A DNA stretch of 46,230 nt from a virus. The notes under the pieces are model-generated. The model saw nothing but the letters and a program-made list of their open reading frames with translations. It was not told the origin of the DNA and searched no databases. Below are positions 6,770-12,791 of the stretch, piece by piece. Made by a program: the position numbers and the translations under genes. Position 1 is the first letter of the stretch, and each line of letters starts with the position of its first letter. The stretch is from positions 1-46,230 of IMG/VR virus record IMGVR_UViG_3300027712_000053. One strand, 5' to 3'.

Positions 6770-7470
6770 CCGGCATTCCTTTTCTTTGTCGCTCGCTCTT
6801 GCGCGTGGTGCTCGATGTGCCACCGTTGAGAGACAACCACAAGCGTGGCGTGCCTCTTGTGAAACTCCCGCCACGACTCACGCAGCGGGCCAGGGGCAAG
6901 CGTGTAGCCACCGCCATCAAACAGATCCATCAGCGGTAACTGCTCTGGCGTCGCGCCAATCTGACGGAGCCAGAGTTCCGCAATTTCTGAAAATGGCATG
7001 CCGTCGTGATGAACAACGGCATCGGAGCCAACGGCATCGCAGCCTGCGATATAAGCCTCTTGCATCTGCTGCCTGACGGCTTCTCGCATGGCGTTAATCG
7101 CGACGCCTCGCGATGCTGGCCTGCCTCCGCAGATCTTGCTCCAGCCGATCATGTCCCTAGAGCCGTTTCCGTACTGGAAAACTACGTGACGCCCGACCTG
7201 TCCATCGCGCGTAGATCGCAAGACGTTCCGAACGTAGGTGGTGGCAGGAATCCTTGAGCTATCGCGCAGACGAACGAGCTCGACGAAAAAGGCAGCGTCA
7301 TCGGCTGACATCTCTAACTCTTCTGCACAGCCTTCAAAAAGGTATTTGTCGATGATCTCTCGACACTTAATGCGAAGCGATGTCGCGTTGGCGAAATACT
7401 CTCCAAGGATGTCGCACGCATATTCAGTTGTCTTTGCCACTGGCATTCCTTTGCCTGTTGTTGCCGCCAT
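6766..7470 (-). CDS. DCL/DUF3223-like protein (tentative)
   Basis: A 234-residue protein. Its first half (YFANATSLRIKCREIIDKYL, then DAAFFVELVRLRD, then VFQYGNGSRDMIGWSKIC) follows the general pattern of DUF3223 (DCL-like) proteins, which occur in phages and plastids. The second half (MPFSEIAELWLRQIGATPEQ, and a DGGGYTLAP block) is not recognised. I chose the ATG at 7470, two bases after the stop of the upstream gene; an ATG at 7446 is possible. Its position directly before the primase-helicase suggests a role in replication or nucleic-acid binding. Confidence 0.5.
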   Translation of the reverse strand: MAATTGKGMPVAKTTEYACDILGEYFANATSLRIKCREIIDKYLFEGCAEELEMSADDAAFFVELVRLRDSSRIPATTYVRNVLRSTRDGQVGRHVVFQYGNGSRDMIGWSKICGGRPASRGVAINAMREAVRQQMQEAYIAGCDAVGSDAVVHHDGMPFSEIAELWLRQIGATPEQLPLMDLFDGGGYTLAPGPLRESWREFHKRHATLVVVSQRWHIEHHAQERATKKRNAG

Positions 7471-7472
7471 GC

Positions 7473-7790
7473 CTATCGAGCCGTCACCATCCACTCACGC
7501 TCGCCGCGCCCGCTTGCGCTGCTTACAACTCGACCCGTCTGCGCAATCCGCCCGTCACGCTCCAGCTTGGCAAGCCGCTTGCCGACTTGGTGCGGAAGCA
7601 GGCCGCACAGATTGGCGATGCCGCTGGACCCGCGAGGGCCATCTAGCAACGCGGCGATGATCTGCCTCTCATGACGTTCAGCGAGGCATCCTGCCTGTGC
7701 GGCTGCGGCTTTGCTCGTCGCTGGATCGGTGCGTCGAAACAGCGGCAGCGACTCTTCGAGCGGCGGCGTGATGTAGTGAGGGCGGGTCAT
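7473..7790 (-). CDS. Winged-helix DNA-binding protein (DPATSKAAA type)
   Basis: A 105-residue protein that begins with a short leader (PLEESLPLFRRTDPATSKAA) common in phage winged-helix proteins. A winged helix follows: ERHERQIIAALLDGPRGSSG, IANLCGLLPHQVGKRLAKLE and RDGRIAQTGRVV. It probably controls transcription or assists replication. I chose the ATG at 7790, which follows CTGGAG and overlaps the stop of the small HTH gene. Confidence 0.75.
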   Translation of the reverse strand: MTRPHYITPPLEESLPLFRRTDPATSKAAAAQAGCLAERHERQIIAALLDGPRGSSGIANLCGLLPHQVGKRLAKLERDGRIAQTGRVVSSASGRGEREWMVTAR

Positions 7791-7936
7791 TTGCGTTGCT
7801 CCAGATAGATGCCTCGTGCGATGCACGACACAACCGACTTGGACACTGCAAGCCTCTGGACAATTACGCTCTGCTTCACGCCCTGGTCGAGCAGCTGCTT
7901 GACGCGATCGACTGGTACTGGCGGTCGTCCTGGCAC
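7787..7936 (-). CDS. Small HTH protein (49 aa)
   Basis: A GTG at 7936, preceded by GAGGTGA, opens a 49-residue frame ending in a TGA that overlaps the next ATG (ATGA). The product, beginning PGRPPVPVDRVKQLLDQG and continuing KQSVIVQRLAVSKSVVSCI, is a classic helix-turn-helix similar to the DNA-binding tail of resolvases. It fills what would otherwise be an unexplained 150-bp gap in a tightly packed operon. Confidence 0.7.
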   Translation of the reverse strand: MPGRPPVPVDRVKQLLDQGVKQSVIVQRLAVSKSVVSCIARGIYLEQRK

Positions 7937-7939
7937 AGT

Positions 7940-8344
7940 TCACCTCATTCCTGCGGCTTCGCTGAACACAATTCCGCTCAACGCCTGCGAGAGCGTTCCA
8001 AAAATCGCAGTAGTGTGGACACGCAGCCACGGGCTGATTGACTCAGCGTTGCTGAACGCCACGACGTCCTTGCCGATGCTGTTGGCATAGAACACCTCCA
8101 TCGCGGTGCCCCAGCTGGGCTCGTTGGCGTTGACGAGCACTAGGTCGCATTCGTCGATGGAGTCCTTGTCCAAGGCGACGATCTCTTCGGCAGCGCCGTC
8201 TTCAACGCCGCGATAGTCGTGCCGCATTGGGTCAACGCACTCGATGTCGTGGACGCCAAGAATGCCAGCGGCTTCGCTTCGCCAAGCCTTGCACTCAATG
8301 TCGAGGCGACCGTGTATCGGTCCTGCTAGGTAAATCTTCACCAC
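7940..8344 (-). CDS. Nucleoside 2-deoxyribosyltransferase-like enzyme
   Basis: A 134-residue protein with the family features: KIYLAGPI at the N-terminus, DKDSIDECDLVLVN, the active-site segment EPSWGTAMEVFYA with its conserved Glu, and GKDVVAF followed by SPWLRVH. Such enzymes transfer deoxyribose between bases or hydrolyse nucleotides, and phages use them to alter nucleotide pools. The exact substrate is unknown. The start is one of two tandem GTG codons (8344 chosen) after GGAGGTGA. Confidence 0.82.
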   Translation of the reverse strand: MVKIYLAGPIHGRLDIECKAWRSEAAGILGVHDIECVDPMRHDYRGVEDGAAEEIVALDKDSIDECDLVLVNANEPSWGTAMEVFYANSIGKDVVAFSNAESISPWLRVHTTAIFGTLSQALSGIVFSEAAGMR

Positions 8345-8423
8345 TCACCTCCGTGTGTATTGGCCCCGTCTCGTGGGGCATCCGGCTGCGTTACCTGTTG
8401 GAGTCAAGCCGCAGCTGCGGCAG

Positions 8424-8507
8424 TTACTCGCCACCCATCCGCTGGGCGACCAACGCTGCTCCGATGCAAGCAGCTACGGCAATGGCGTGCCGGTCGCAGT
8501 CAGTCAC
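8424..8507 (-). CDS. Very small MTDxDR-type protein (27 aa)
   Basis: A GTG at 8507, preceded by GGAAG, overlaps the stop of the upstream gene and gives 27 residues: MTDCDRHAIAVAACIGAA and a short end. The beginning resembles the MTDRDTFAAAALSG opening of the gene at 14563 and of other small phage proteins, which suggests a shortened member. The call rests on that resemblance and on the coupling only. Nothing is seen between 8345 and 8423. Confidence 0.35.
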   Translation of the reverse strand: MTDCDRHAIAVAACIGAALVAQRMGGE

Positions 8508-8748
8508 TCGCTTCCGGTGGTGGAGTCGGGTCAAACGGCCTCTCTCGTGGCGCATGCTCAACAGGCCCACGCAGTTGCTCGTACAGCGTCTGCCAGCGGC
8601 GAGACTCTCGGACAAGATCCTGCTCGTTCCGCTCAAAGCCGCGCACAAAATCAGCCATTCTTGGTCTCCCAAGTCGCTCTAGCTCATGCACAACTGTGTC
8701 TAGCCCAATGCACGCCGGTTCTGGATCAGGCTGGTATCTACGCCTCAT
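8500..8748 (-). CDS. Hypothetical protein (82 aa)
   Basis: An 82-residue helical basic protein (TVVHELERLGRPRMADFVRG, ESRRWQTLYEQLRG) with a Pro-rich C-terminus. No family is recognised. Its ATG at 8748 overlaps the upstream stop (ATGA) in the sequence GGTGACGGCATG, a near copy of the repeated junction motif. Confidence 0.6.
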   Translation of the reverse strand: MRRRYQPDPEPACIGLDTVVHELERLGRPRMADFVRGFERNEQDLVRESRRWQTLYEQLRGPVEHAPRERPFDPTPPPEASD

Positions 8749-9020
8749 GCCGTCACCGGATCTTTCGTCGCCGCCTCTGCTCGCAGCCTGTCGGCCTGGG
8801 CGAGTAGCCGATGGCCGAGAGCCTCAATCCTCTGCGCCGCCTCAAGCACGGCGTCGCTGTGCTCGGCGTGCCAGCCCTTGGCAGGAACGAGCACGCCACC
8901 GGAGAGCTTTACCATCGGGTTGCCGCCAACCGTCTGCGGTTCGCCGTGTTGGACGAAGTAGCCGATGCCGTGCTGGCCAAGGGTGTGGTCGCTCACGCTC
9001 GCCTTGTAGAGGTTCGTCAT
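8745..9020 (-). CDS. Hypothetical protein (91 aa)
   Basis: A 91-residue protein with an N-terminal beta-rich part (LGQHGIGYFVQHGEPQTVGG, MVKLSGGVLVPAKGW) and a C-terminal helix (DAVLEAAQRIEALGHRLLAQ). The ATG at 9020 has an excellent GGAGGTG and overlaps the stop of the SSB-like gene, so a role close to recombination is possible. No domain is recognised. Confidence 0.6.
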   Translation of the reverse strand: MTNLYKASVSDHTLGQHGIGYFVQHGEPQTVGGNPMVKLSGGVLVPAKGWHAEHSDAVLEAAQRIEALGHRLLAQADRLRAEAATKDPVTA

Positions 9021-9553
9021 GCAGCACCTCCAATCGCAGCGACGAACGCCGCCATCAGCCAAGCGAACGGGATGTCGTCCGAGCCCGCCGCCTCTTTAAA
9101 CGCTGCGTGAGCCTTCTGCGGCAACGTCTGGCGCTTCGCAGGTGCAACCGAAGCCGGTGCTGCTGTCGCTGGCACGTACCGCTTCACGACAGCCGACACC
9201 TTGCCAGCCTTCGACGTGTAGTGGCTGACTTCGACCGTGACGGTCTTGTCGGCCAGATCATCAGGCGAGAGCGACAGCTTGCCGCCGACCGGCACGATAC
9301 CGACAGCCTCGGCCAGCTGCTTCGCCCTCCACGCGAGGTGCTTCGGGATGTCGTCGAACACGAACTTGTAGGTGCCGGTTGAGAGCCGCAGCTTGATGCA
9401 CAGCCCGTCAGGGTTGGCGTCAGACCGCTTGTACTCGTTTGGCCCCTCTTCGACGTTCACGATCGACATCGTGTGGATGCCAACCGGAACAATCTCGCGC
9501 TCCTGCATCGTTTGGGTTGCCGTGGGCAAATCGTCGTCAAGCATGAAATCCAT
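9017..9553 (-). CDS. DUF669-like single-strand DNA-binding protein
   Basis: A 178-residue protein. Residues 15-115 follow the pattern of phage DUF669/SSB-like proteins: EIVPVGIHTMSIVNVEE, then a hydrophilic loop, then LCIKLRLSTGTYKFVFDDIP, a helix, and a DLADKTVTVEVSHY strand pair typical of an OB fold. The C-terminus is Pro/Ala-rich and ends in a hydrophobic segment. It lies directly downstream of the Sak4-like ATPase; such pairs act in single-strand annealing. The ATG at 9553 follows AAAGGA. Confidence 0.7.
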   Translation of the reverse strand: MDFMLDDDLPTATQTMQEREIVPVGIHTMSIVNVEEGPNEYKRSDANPDGLCIKLRLSTGTYKFVFDDIPKHLAWRAKQLAEAVGIVPVGGKLSLSPDDLADKTVTVEVSHYTSKAGKVSAVVKRYVPATAAPASVAPAKRQTLPQKAHAAFKEAAGSDDIPFAWLMAAFVAAIGGAA

Positions 9554-9572
9554 GAGAATCCATTCCTTTCTG

Positions 9573-10463
9573 TCAGGCCGTAGCCGTGTTGTGGTTCAGT
9601 TCCATCCTCTTGTCGGCGATAGCCGACATAAGCCCCATCGTCGTCTCGTGCGAGATCCGCCCCTCGGTCAACCGCTGGGCGATCCTGCTGTTCAATCTGT
9701 CGAGCGTGTCAACGCTGGTGGCGTCGCTGATCGCCTTCTTCGCACCGTCGATCACCGCCTGGTCCTCGACGGCCTTGCCGCCTGAGAGCCATTCAGCAAT
9801 CCGCTTTCCTGTGTCCACCGTGATGGGCTTGGGATCACCGGCAAAGAGTCCTGTGCGGTCCTTGCTGACCGTCGCGTAGTGCCCGTCGTGGATGAGGTCG
9901 AGCACGCTGGTGAACTCAAACTCAAGCCCGTCGCGGGCTTCAAGCTTCATCCCCAACTTGGCGACCTTCTTCTTGCCGTGGTCGTCCACTTGGGCAGTCT
10001 CGGTCTTGCTGCGTCCCGAGCAGATGATGTGGGCCGACGACCGCAGCAGCTTGTCCACGAACGCCCGCCAGCGCGGCGTGATGACCGAGAACGCCGACCA
10101 CGTATTGCCGCGAAACTGAGCCTTGGCGACGTCCTCAAGCAGTTCCAGGCATCCGCCAGAGCCGCTCCAACAGTGCGTCACGCTGTCCACGATGATGACT
10201 TCGTAGCCAGCCTCTTCGGCTGCGGTGATGGCTTCGATGTACCGCTCTGGAGAGAACGGCGGTCGAAGGTCAATCACGTCGAATTCGTGCAGCTGGTCGT
10301 ACAGATCGCTGCTGCCTTCCTCCGTGTCGATCACCACCGTCTTGCCGCCAAGTCCCTTGGCGATTTGCAGAGCGCCCCAAGTCTTTCCAGATCCGCTCGG
10401 GCCTGTGAGAAGCAGCCGCAGCTTGGTTGCCGACCGCTTCGCCTTTCTGATTGCTACTGACAT
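9573..10463 (-). CDS. Sak4-like RecA-fold ATPase
   Basis: A 296-residue P-loop ATPase: LRLLLTGPSGSGKTWGALQI contains Walker A, KTVVIDTEEGS a RecA-fold strand, and YEVIIVDSVTHCW Walker B. A later AHIICSGRSKTET completes an AAA_24/Sak4 core. Sak4 proteins promote single-strand annealing in phage recombination, usually with a phage SSB, which is the next gene. The C-terminal 80 residues are helical. I chose the ATG at 10463 because GAAAGGA precedes it; the upstream in-frame extension covers a hairpin region. Confidence 0.82.
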   Translation of the reverse strand: MSVAIRKAKRSATKLRLLLTGPSGSGKTWGALQIAKGLGGKTVVIDTEEGSSDLYDQLHEFDVIDLRPPFSPERYIEAITAAEEAGYEVIIVDSVTHCWSGSGGCLELLEDVAKAQFRGNTWSAFSVITPRWRAFVDKLLRSSAHIICSGRSKTETAQVDDHGKKKVAKLGMKLEARDGLEFEFTSVLDLIHDGHYATVSKDRTGLFAGDPKPITVDTGKRIAEWLSGGKAVEDQAVIDGAKKAISDATSVDTLDRLNSRIAQRLTEGRISHETTMGLMSAIADKRMELNHNTATA

Positions 10464-10494
10464 TTCCGTGTCCTTTCGTGTCTGTTCGTCCGTA

Positions 10495-10524
10495 AAAAGC
10501 CGCTTTCGCATCCTGCTAGGCGGC
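10495..10524 (-). terminator. Possible intrinsic terminator or attenuator
   Basis: On the minus strand GCCGC and GCGGC enclose a 16-nt loop and are followed by TTTTT. A second hairpin, CCCGGT-GGA-ACCGGG, lies just upstream at about 10544-10558. The pair occupies the 110-bp gap between the 89-residue gene and the Sak4-like gene, so it could attenuate the operon. The stem is short and this is a weak call. Confidence 0.35.
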
Positions 10525-10573
10525 ACTGTTCCCGTCCTTGGCGTTCCCGGTTCCACCGGGCTCCTGTGTGCGT

Positions 10574-10843
10574 TCAGAGCGGCAGCACGTTGCCAACCGG
10601 CCACGGTCGCGGGTCAACCTCAACGATGTCCGCTGCCGTCTCCACCAGCAGGACGTTGAGGTTCTCATTGACGTCAACGATTCGCCCGTCGTCGTAGCTC
10701 GACGGTCCCCAGCCCTTGAGCCGAAACGTGATGTGGTCGCCGATGGCGTGACCGTCAAGGCAGCGGCGGGGGCTGATCGTGTGCTCGGGCATCGCTGCTA
10801 CAGCGGCGAGGTACTCGGCGTGGTGGGCGTCATTCGTGATCAT
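10574..10843 (-). CDS. Hypothetical protein (89 aa)
   Basis: An 89-residue protein with an N-terminal helix (AHHAEYLAAVAAMPEHTI) and a beta-rich body (IGDHITFRLKGWGPSSYDDG, RIVDVNENLNVLLVET) that could be an SH3-like or OB-like fold. I chose the ATG at 10843 because AAGGAG lies 9 nt upstream; the ATG at 10852 touches that site. It is the first gene after the promoter at 10872-10899 and leads into the recombination genes. Confidence 0.6.
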   Translation of the reverse strand: MITNDAHHAEYLAAVAAMPEHTISPRRCLDGHAIGDHITFRLKGWGPSSYDDGRIVDVNENLNVLLVETAADIVEVDPRPWPVGNVLPL

Positions 10844-10871
10844 GTGGGTCATCTCCTTGGTTAGTGGGCGC

Positions 10872-10899
10872 AGTGTACAAAAGGCCAGTTGTGAGTCAA
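10872..10899 (-). promoter_or_regulatory. Sigma70-type promoter for the recombination/replication operon
   Basis: On the minus strand TTGACT (10894-10899) is separated by 16 bp from TACACT (10872-10877). The start would lie 20 nt or so before AAGGAG and the 89-residue gene. The -35 matches five of six consensus bases and the -10 four of six. Confidence 0.5.
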
Positions 10900-10970
10900 C
10901 GATTCGGAAGTGCTGGAAAACAAGCTGTGGAGCGGTTTGTTGTTGTTGGGTTTCCGTATAGTGTGTGCGT

Positions 10971-11016
10971 TAGCTTCGGCGTTAGATGTGCGGCAAGGTA
11001 GCGACGGCGTTAGAAG
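10971..11016. promoter_or_regulatory. Two operator-like repeats
   Basis: TAGCTTCGGCGTTAGA at 10971-10986 is identical to the sequence in the promoter spacer at 12290-12305. TAGCGACGGCGTTAGAAG at 10999-11016 differs from that spacer copy at two positions. The two copies are 28 bp apart in the same orientation, upstream of the promoter at 10872. They look like operators for an early regulator encoded by this phage. Confidence 0.6.
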
Positions 11017-11162
11017 TCGTCAGCGAGAAACCTAGCGAGCGTGGAAACAATCAGATCGATGCCGTGAGCAACCGCTTGGGCGATGTCGGAGTCGGTGCCG
11101 AGCTCCTGGCCGAAGCGGACCAGCACGAGCGATTGAATCAATGAGTTGATGCGGCGTTTCAT
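11010..11162 (-). CDS. Hypothetical small protein (50 aa)
   Basis: An ATG at 11162, preceded by AAGGG seven bases upstream, opens a 50-residue frame: MKRRINSLIQSLVLVRFGQE, then LGTDSDIAQAVAHGIDLIVS, ending LARFLADDF. It is helical with a hydrophobic C-terminal half. The stop lies inside an operator-like repeat. No function is recognised; the good ribosome site and protein-like composition support it. Confidence 0.55.
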   Translation of the reverse strand: MKRRINSLIQSLVLVRFGQELGTDSDIAQAVAHGIDLIVSTLARFLADDF

Positions 11163-11197
11163 CGCGTGGCCCTTTTTGGCCGAGAGAATCCTGTCGA

Positions 11198-11722
11198 TCA
11201 GTAAGTGAGGCCGAGATCATCGAGCGTCAGCATGGCAGGGCCGCACTGCTGCGGGCTGACAAGCCATGAGTACGGACGACCTGACGGATGCACAGACGGC
11301 GGAAGCACAGACTGAGCTGCTCTTCCGCCGAGGCGGATCTCCACGCCGCCTTTAGTCTTCGTGAATGCCTTGGCTGGCAACTCGCCAGCAAGCCTAAACA
11401 GATGATGCTGGCCCCTCTGGCTTGTCCACATCGGCGTCTCAAGTTCGTGCAGCGGCGTGCCGTCTGCCGTGGTCATCGCCATAAACGATTCCCACGCATC
11501 GTGGTCGTCGTACTCAATGTCAATGAGGTTGCCGTGCCCGAGGCAGATGCCGATGTTTCCGCACGCCAGCCAACGCTGGATCGTCGCCTCGTCGTTAGTC
11601 GCAAGGCCAGGCCATCCCATTCCAGCCGGCCGCTTCTCGCCGCGAACCACGGGAACTAGTTTCGCGCCGTACTCGAGTAGGGCGGCAAGGTCAGAGTCGA
11701 TGAGTGTTGCAGTTGCGGTCAT
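11198..11722 (-). CDS. Stand-alone prim-pol (AEP) domain protein
   Basis: A 174-residue protein corresponding to a bifunctional primase/polymerase N-terminal domain. GAKLVPVVRGEKRPAGMGWP is the typical opening, GNLIDIEYDDHD the acidic metal-binding motif, SQRGQHHLFR the SxH-like motif and VLPPSVHPSGRPYSW the third motif. There is no helicase part. A second AEP domain is fused to the helicase at 4946-6769, so this one may be a separate primase or a regulatory copy. The ATG at 11722 has no good Shine-Dalgarno and lies after an intergenic hairpin. Confidence 0.8.
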   Translation of the reverse strand: MTATATLIDSDLAALLEYGAKLVPVVRGEKRPAGMGWPGLATNDEATIQRWLACGNIGICLGHGNLIDIEYDDHDAWESFMAMTTADGTPLHELETPMWTSQRGQHHLFRLAGELPAKAFTKTKGGVEIRLGGRAAQSVLPPSVHPSGRPYSWLVSPQQCGPAMLTLDDLGLTY

Positions 11723-11750
11723 GTGTTTGGGTTTTAGTTGTGGTCGTGTT

Positions 11751-11776
11751 GCCCGCTGGCCCAATTGCCAGCGGGC
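11751..11776. repeat. Intergenic hairpin, copy 1
   Basis: GCCCGCTGGC and GCCAGCGGGC form a perfect 10-bp stem around CCAATT, between the 62-residue gene and the prim-pol gene. On the minus strand it is followed by CGACCACAA, as is the related hairpin at 12007-12032. It lacks a T-run, so processing or attenuation is more likely than termination. Confidence 0.7.
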
Positions 11777-11788
11777 GTGGTCGATTGG

Positions 11789-11977
11789 TCAGCTGCGGCT
11801 GTTGATGTTTTTTCCGACCGCGTTGAGCACGTACCAATCGCAGTCTCCGTAGTTTTCCTCGGCGTACTCGTTGGCAGCAGCGTTGTTGGCTGCGTGGAAC
11901 GTCTCGACCACGTCCCATTCACCGGATTCCATCGTGAACGCTATGCGGTACTCAGGCTGCTCTGTGTATGCGGACAT
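11789..11977 (-). CDS. Hypothetical small protein (62 aa)
   Basis: A 62-residue acidic protein (EYRIAFTMESGEWDVVETFH, NAAANEYAEENYGDCDWYVL). The alternating strands and helix suggest a small alpha/beta fold, but no family is recognised. It has a good AGGAG ribosome site upstream of the ATG at 11977 and is flanked on both sides by the paired hairpins. Confidence 0.65.
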   Translation of the reverse strand: MSAYTEQPEYRIAFTMESGEWDVVETFHAANNAAANEYAEENYGDCDWYVLNAVGKNINSRS

Positions 11978-12006
11978 TTGTTGTCTCCTAGTCTTGTGGT
12001 CGCGGT

Positions 12007-12032
12007 GCCCGGCGGCGAAGTTGCCGCCGGGC
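12007..12032. repeat. Intergenic hairpin, copy 2
   Basis: GCCCGGCGGC and GCCGCCGGGC form a perfect 10-bp stem around GAAGTT. On the minus strand CGACCACAA follows, as in copy 1 at 11751-11776. It lies between the 64- and 62-residue genes. Confidence 0.7.
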
Positions 12033-12040
12033 GAAGAATG

Positions 12041-12235
12041 TCATATCTCGCCTCGGCTGAGCTTGCCAGCCATTTCGCAGCGGAGGCTGGCGGCTTCAGC
12101 AGCCTTGTGCGTCGCGTACCCCATCCGGTTGTTGGCCGGAAGGTTGAAGCCAGGGCGGCCCATCGAGATGTAGTAGCGGGCCTGCTCGCCAACCTTGATT
12201 TCCACCACTCGGTCGTTGCTGATCAGAGCGTTCAT
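12041..12235 (-). CDS. Hypothetical small protein (64 aa), first gene of the leftward operon
   Basis: A 64-residue basic protein (RVVEIKVGEQARYYISMGRP, MGYATHKAAEAASLRCEMAG). It has GGAGACG upstream of the ATG at 12235 and is the first gene after the strong promoter at 12286-12313. In temperate phages the first leftward genes are often host-takeover or antirepressor proteins, but nothing here shows the function. Confidence 0.65.
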   Translation of the reverse strand: MNALISNDRVVEIKVGEQARYYISMGRPGFNLPANNRMGYATHKAAEAASLRCEMAGKLSRGEI

Positions 12236-12285
12236 CGTTTCGTCTCCGGTTCGTGGCTGCGAGTCTCATTCGCTCGCATGGGTGT

Positions 12286-12313
12286 ATTCTAGCTTCGGCG
12301 TTAGAAGTGTCAA
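12286..12313 (-). promoter_or_regulatory. Strong early promoter with an operator in its spacer
   Basis: On the minus strand TTGACA (12308-12313), a 16-bp spacer and TAGAAT (12286-12291) form a near-consensus sigma70 promoter. The spacer contains the repeat TAGCTTCGGCGTTAGA (plus-strand reading, 12290-12305), also found at 10971 and, with changes, at 10999. A repressor bound there would block polymerase directly. Confidence 0.75.
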
Positions 12314-12319
12314 CAGGTT

Positions 12320-12361
12320 AGAAAAAAGATTTTTTCTGGTGCGTTTTAGGCCGGAAAACGC
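12320..12361 (-). terminator. Terminator of the regulator gene
   Basis: Right after the stop at 12362 the minus strand forms a GCGTTTT/AAAACGC stem (12341-12347 with 12355-12361). A second AT hairpin follows (12320-12327 with 12330-12337) that supplies a TTTTTT run. It separates the regulator transcript from the promoter at 12286-12313. Confidence 0.55.
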
Positions 12362-12607
12362 CTAGTTCGCCTTGAATCCGCCCTTTGGGCGTCCGGTCTT
12401 GCCGGTCTTAGGCCGGTCGGCGGCGACCCGCTTGACCTCGGCCTCGTCAAAAACGAGGGCGGTTGGAGCGGCCCAGTAGCGTGTCAGCCCGCCCTTTTTG
12501 GCTCCGAGCAGGCCCAGCTGGCGAACCCTTCCCATCGAGACGCCGAGAATCTTGGCGGCGTCTGCCGTGCTGATGAGCGTCTTTCCGGTGGGTAATGCCA
12601 TGACCAT
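12362..12607 (-). CDS. MerR/excisionase-type HTH regulator
   Basis: A basic protein of 81 residues. Residues 10-45 form an HTH_17/MerR-like domain (LISTADAAKILGVSMGRVRQ), then a strand turn and a Lys/Gly-rich tail (DRPKTGKTGRPKGGFKAN). It is divergent from the integrase, the usual position of Xis or of a lysogeny regulator. The start is ATG 12607; ATG 12601 is also in frame. There is no Shine-Dalgarno, and the predicted transcription start falls on the A of ATG 12607, so a leaderless mRNA is likely. It is the best candidate to bind the repeated operator sequence. Confidence 0.7.
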   Translation of the reverse strand: MVMALPTGKTLISTADAAKILGVSMGRVRQLGLLGAKKGGLTRYWAAPTALVFDEAEVKRVAADRPKTGKTGRPKGGFKAN

Positions 12608-12613
12608 GCCCAG

Positions 12614-12641
12614 ATATTAACGCCAAAAGCAGAACTGTCAA
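12614..12641 (-). promoter_or_regulatory. Promoter of the HTH regulator, probably leaderless
   Basis: On the minus strand TTGACA (12636-12641), a 16-bp spacer and TAATAT (12614-12619) are followed after 6 nt by the ATG at 12607. The spacer holds GCTTTTGGCGTTA, a partial copy of the operator-like sequence. The layout recalls a repressor promoter that makes a leaderless message. Confidence 0.6.
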
Positions 12642-12791
12642 TTTGACGCTCAAAAACCGCCCATTTTGACTCCGACACCGTCACGGCTCTACCTTAGGTA
12701 CTGTACAGAACCCAAGTGGAGGATAGGCCGCATGGGTTGTGTACATTGGTATACTAGCAAGCACTAACCCCAAACGGCTGGAGAAAGCACG

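Noticed and set aside
7796-8090. Plus-strand frames opposite the 7787-7936 HTH gene
   Set aside because: The minus strand has a well-coupled 49-residue HTH gene and the plus frames look like shadows.
11032-11220. A 62-codon Arg/His-rich minus frame
   Set aside because: Its composition is typical of a shadow frame; the frame 11010-11162 has a good ribosome site and a protein-like sequence.
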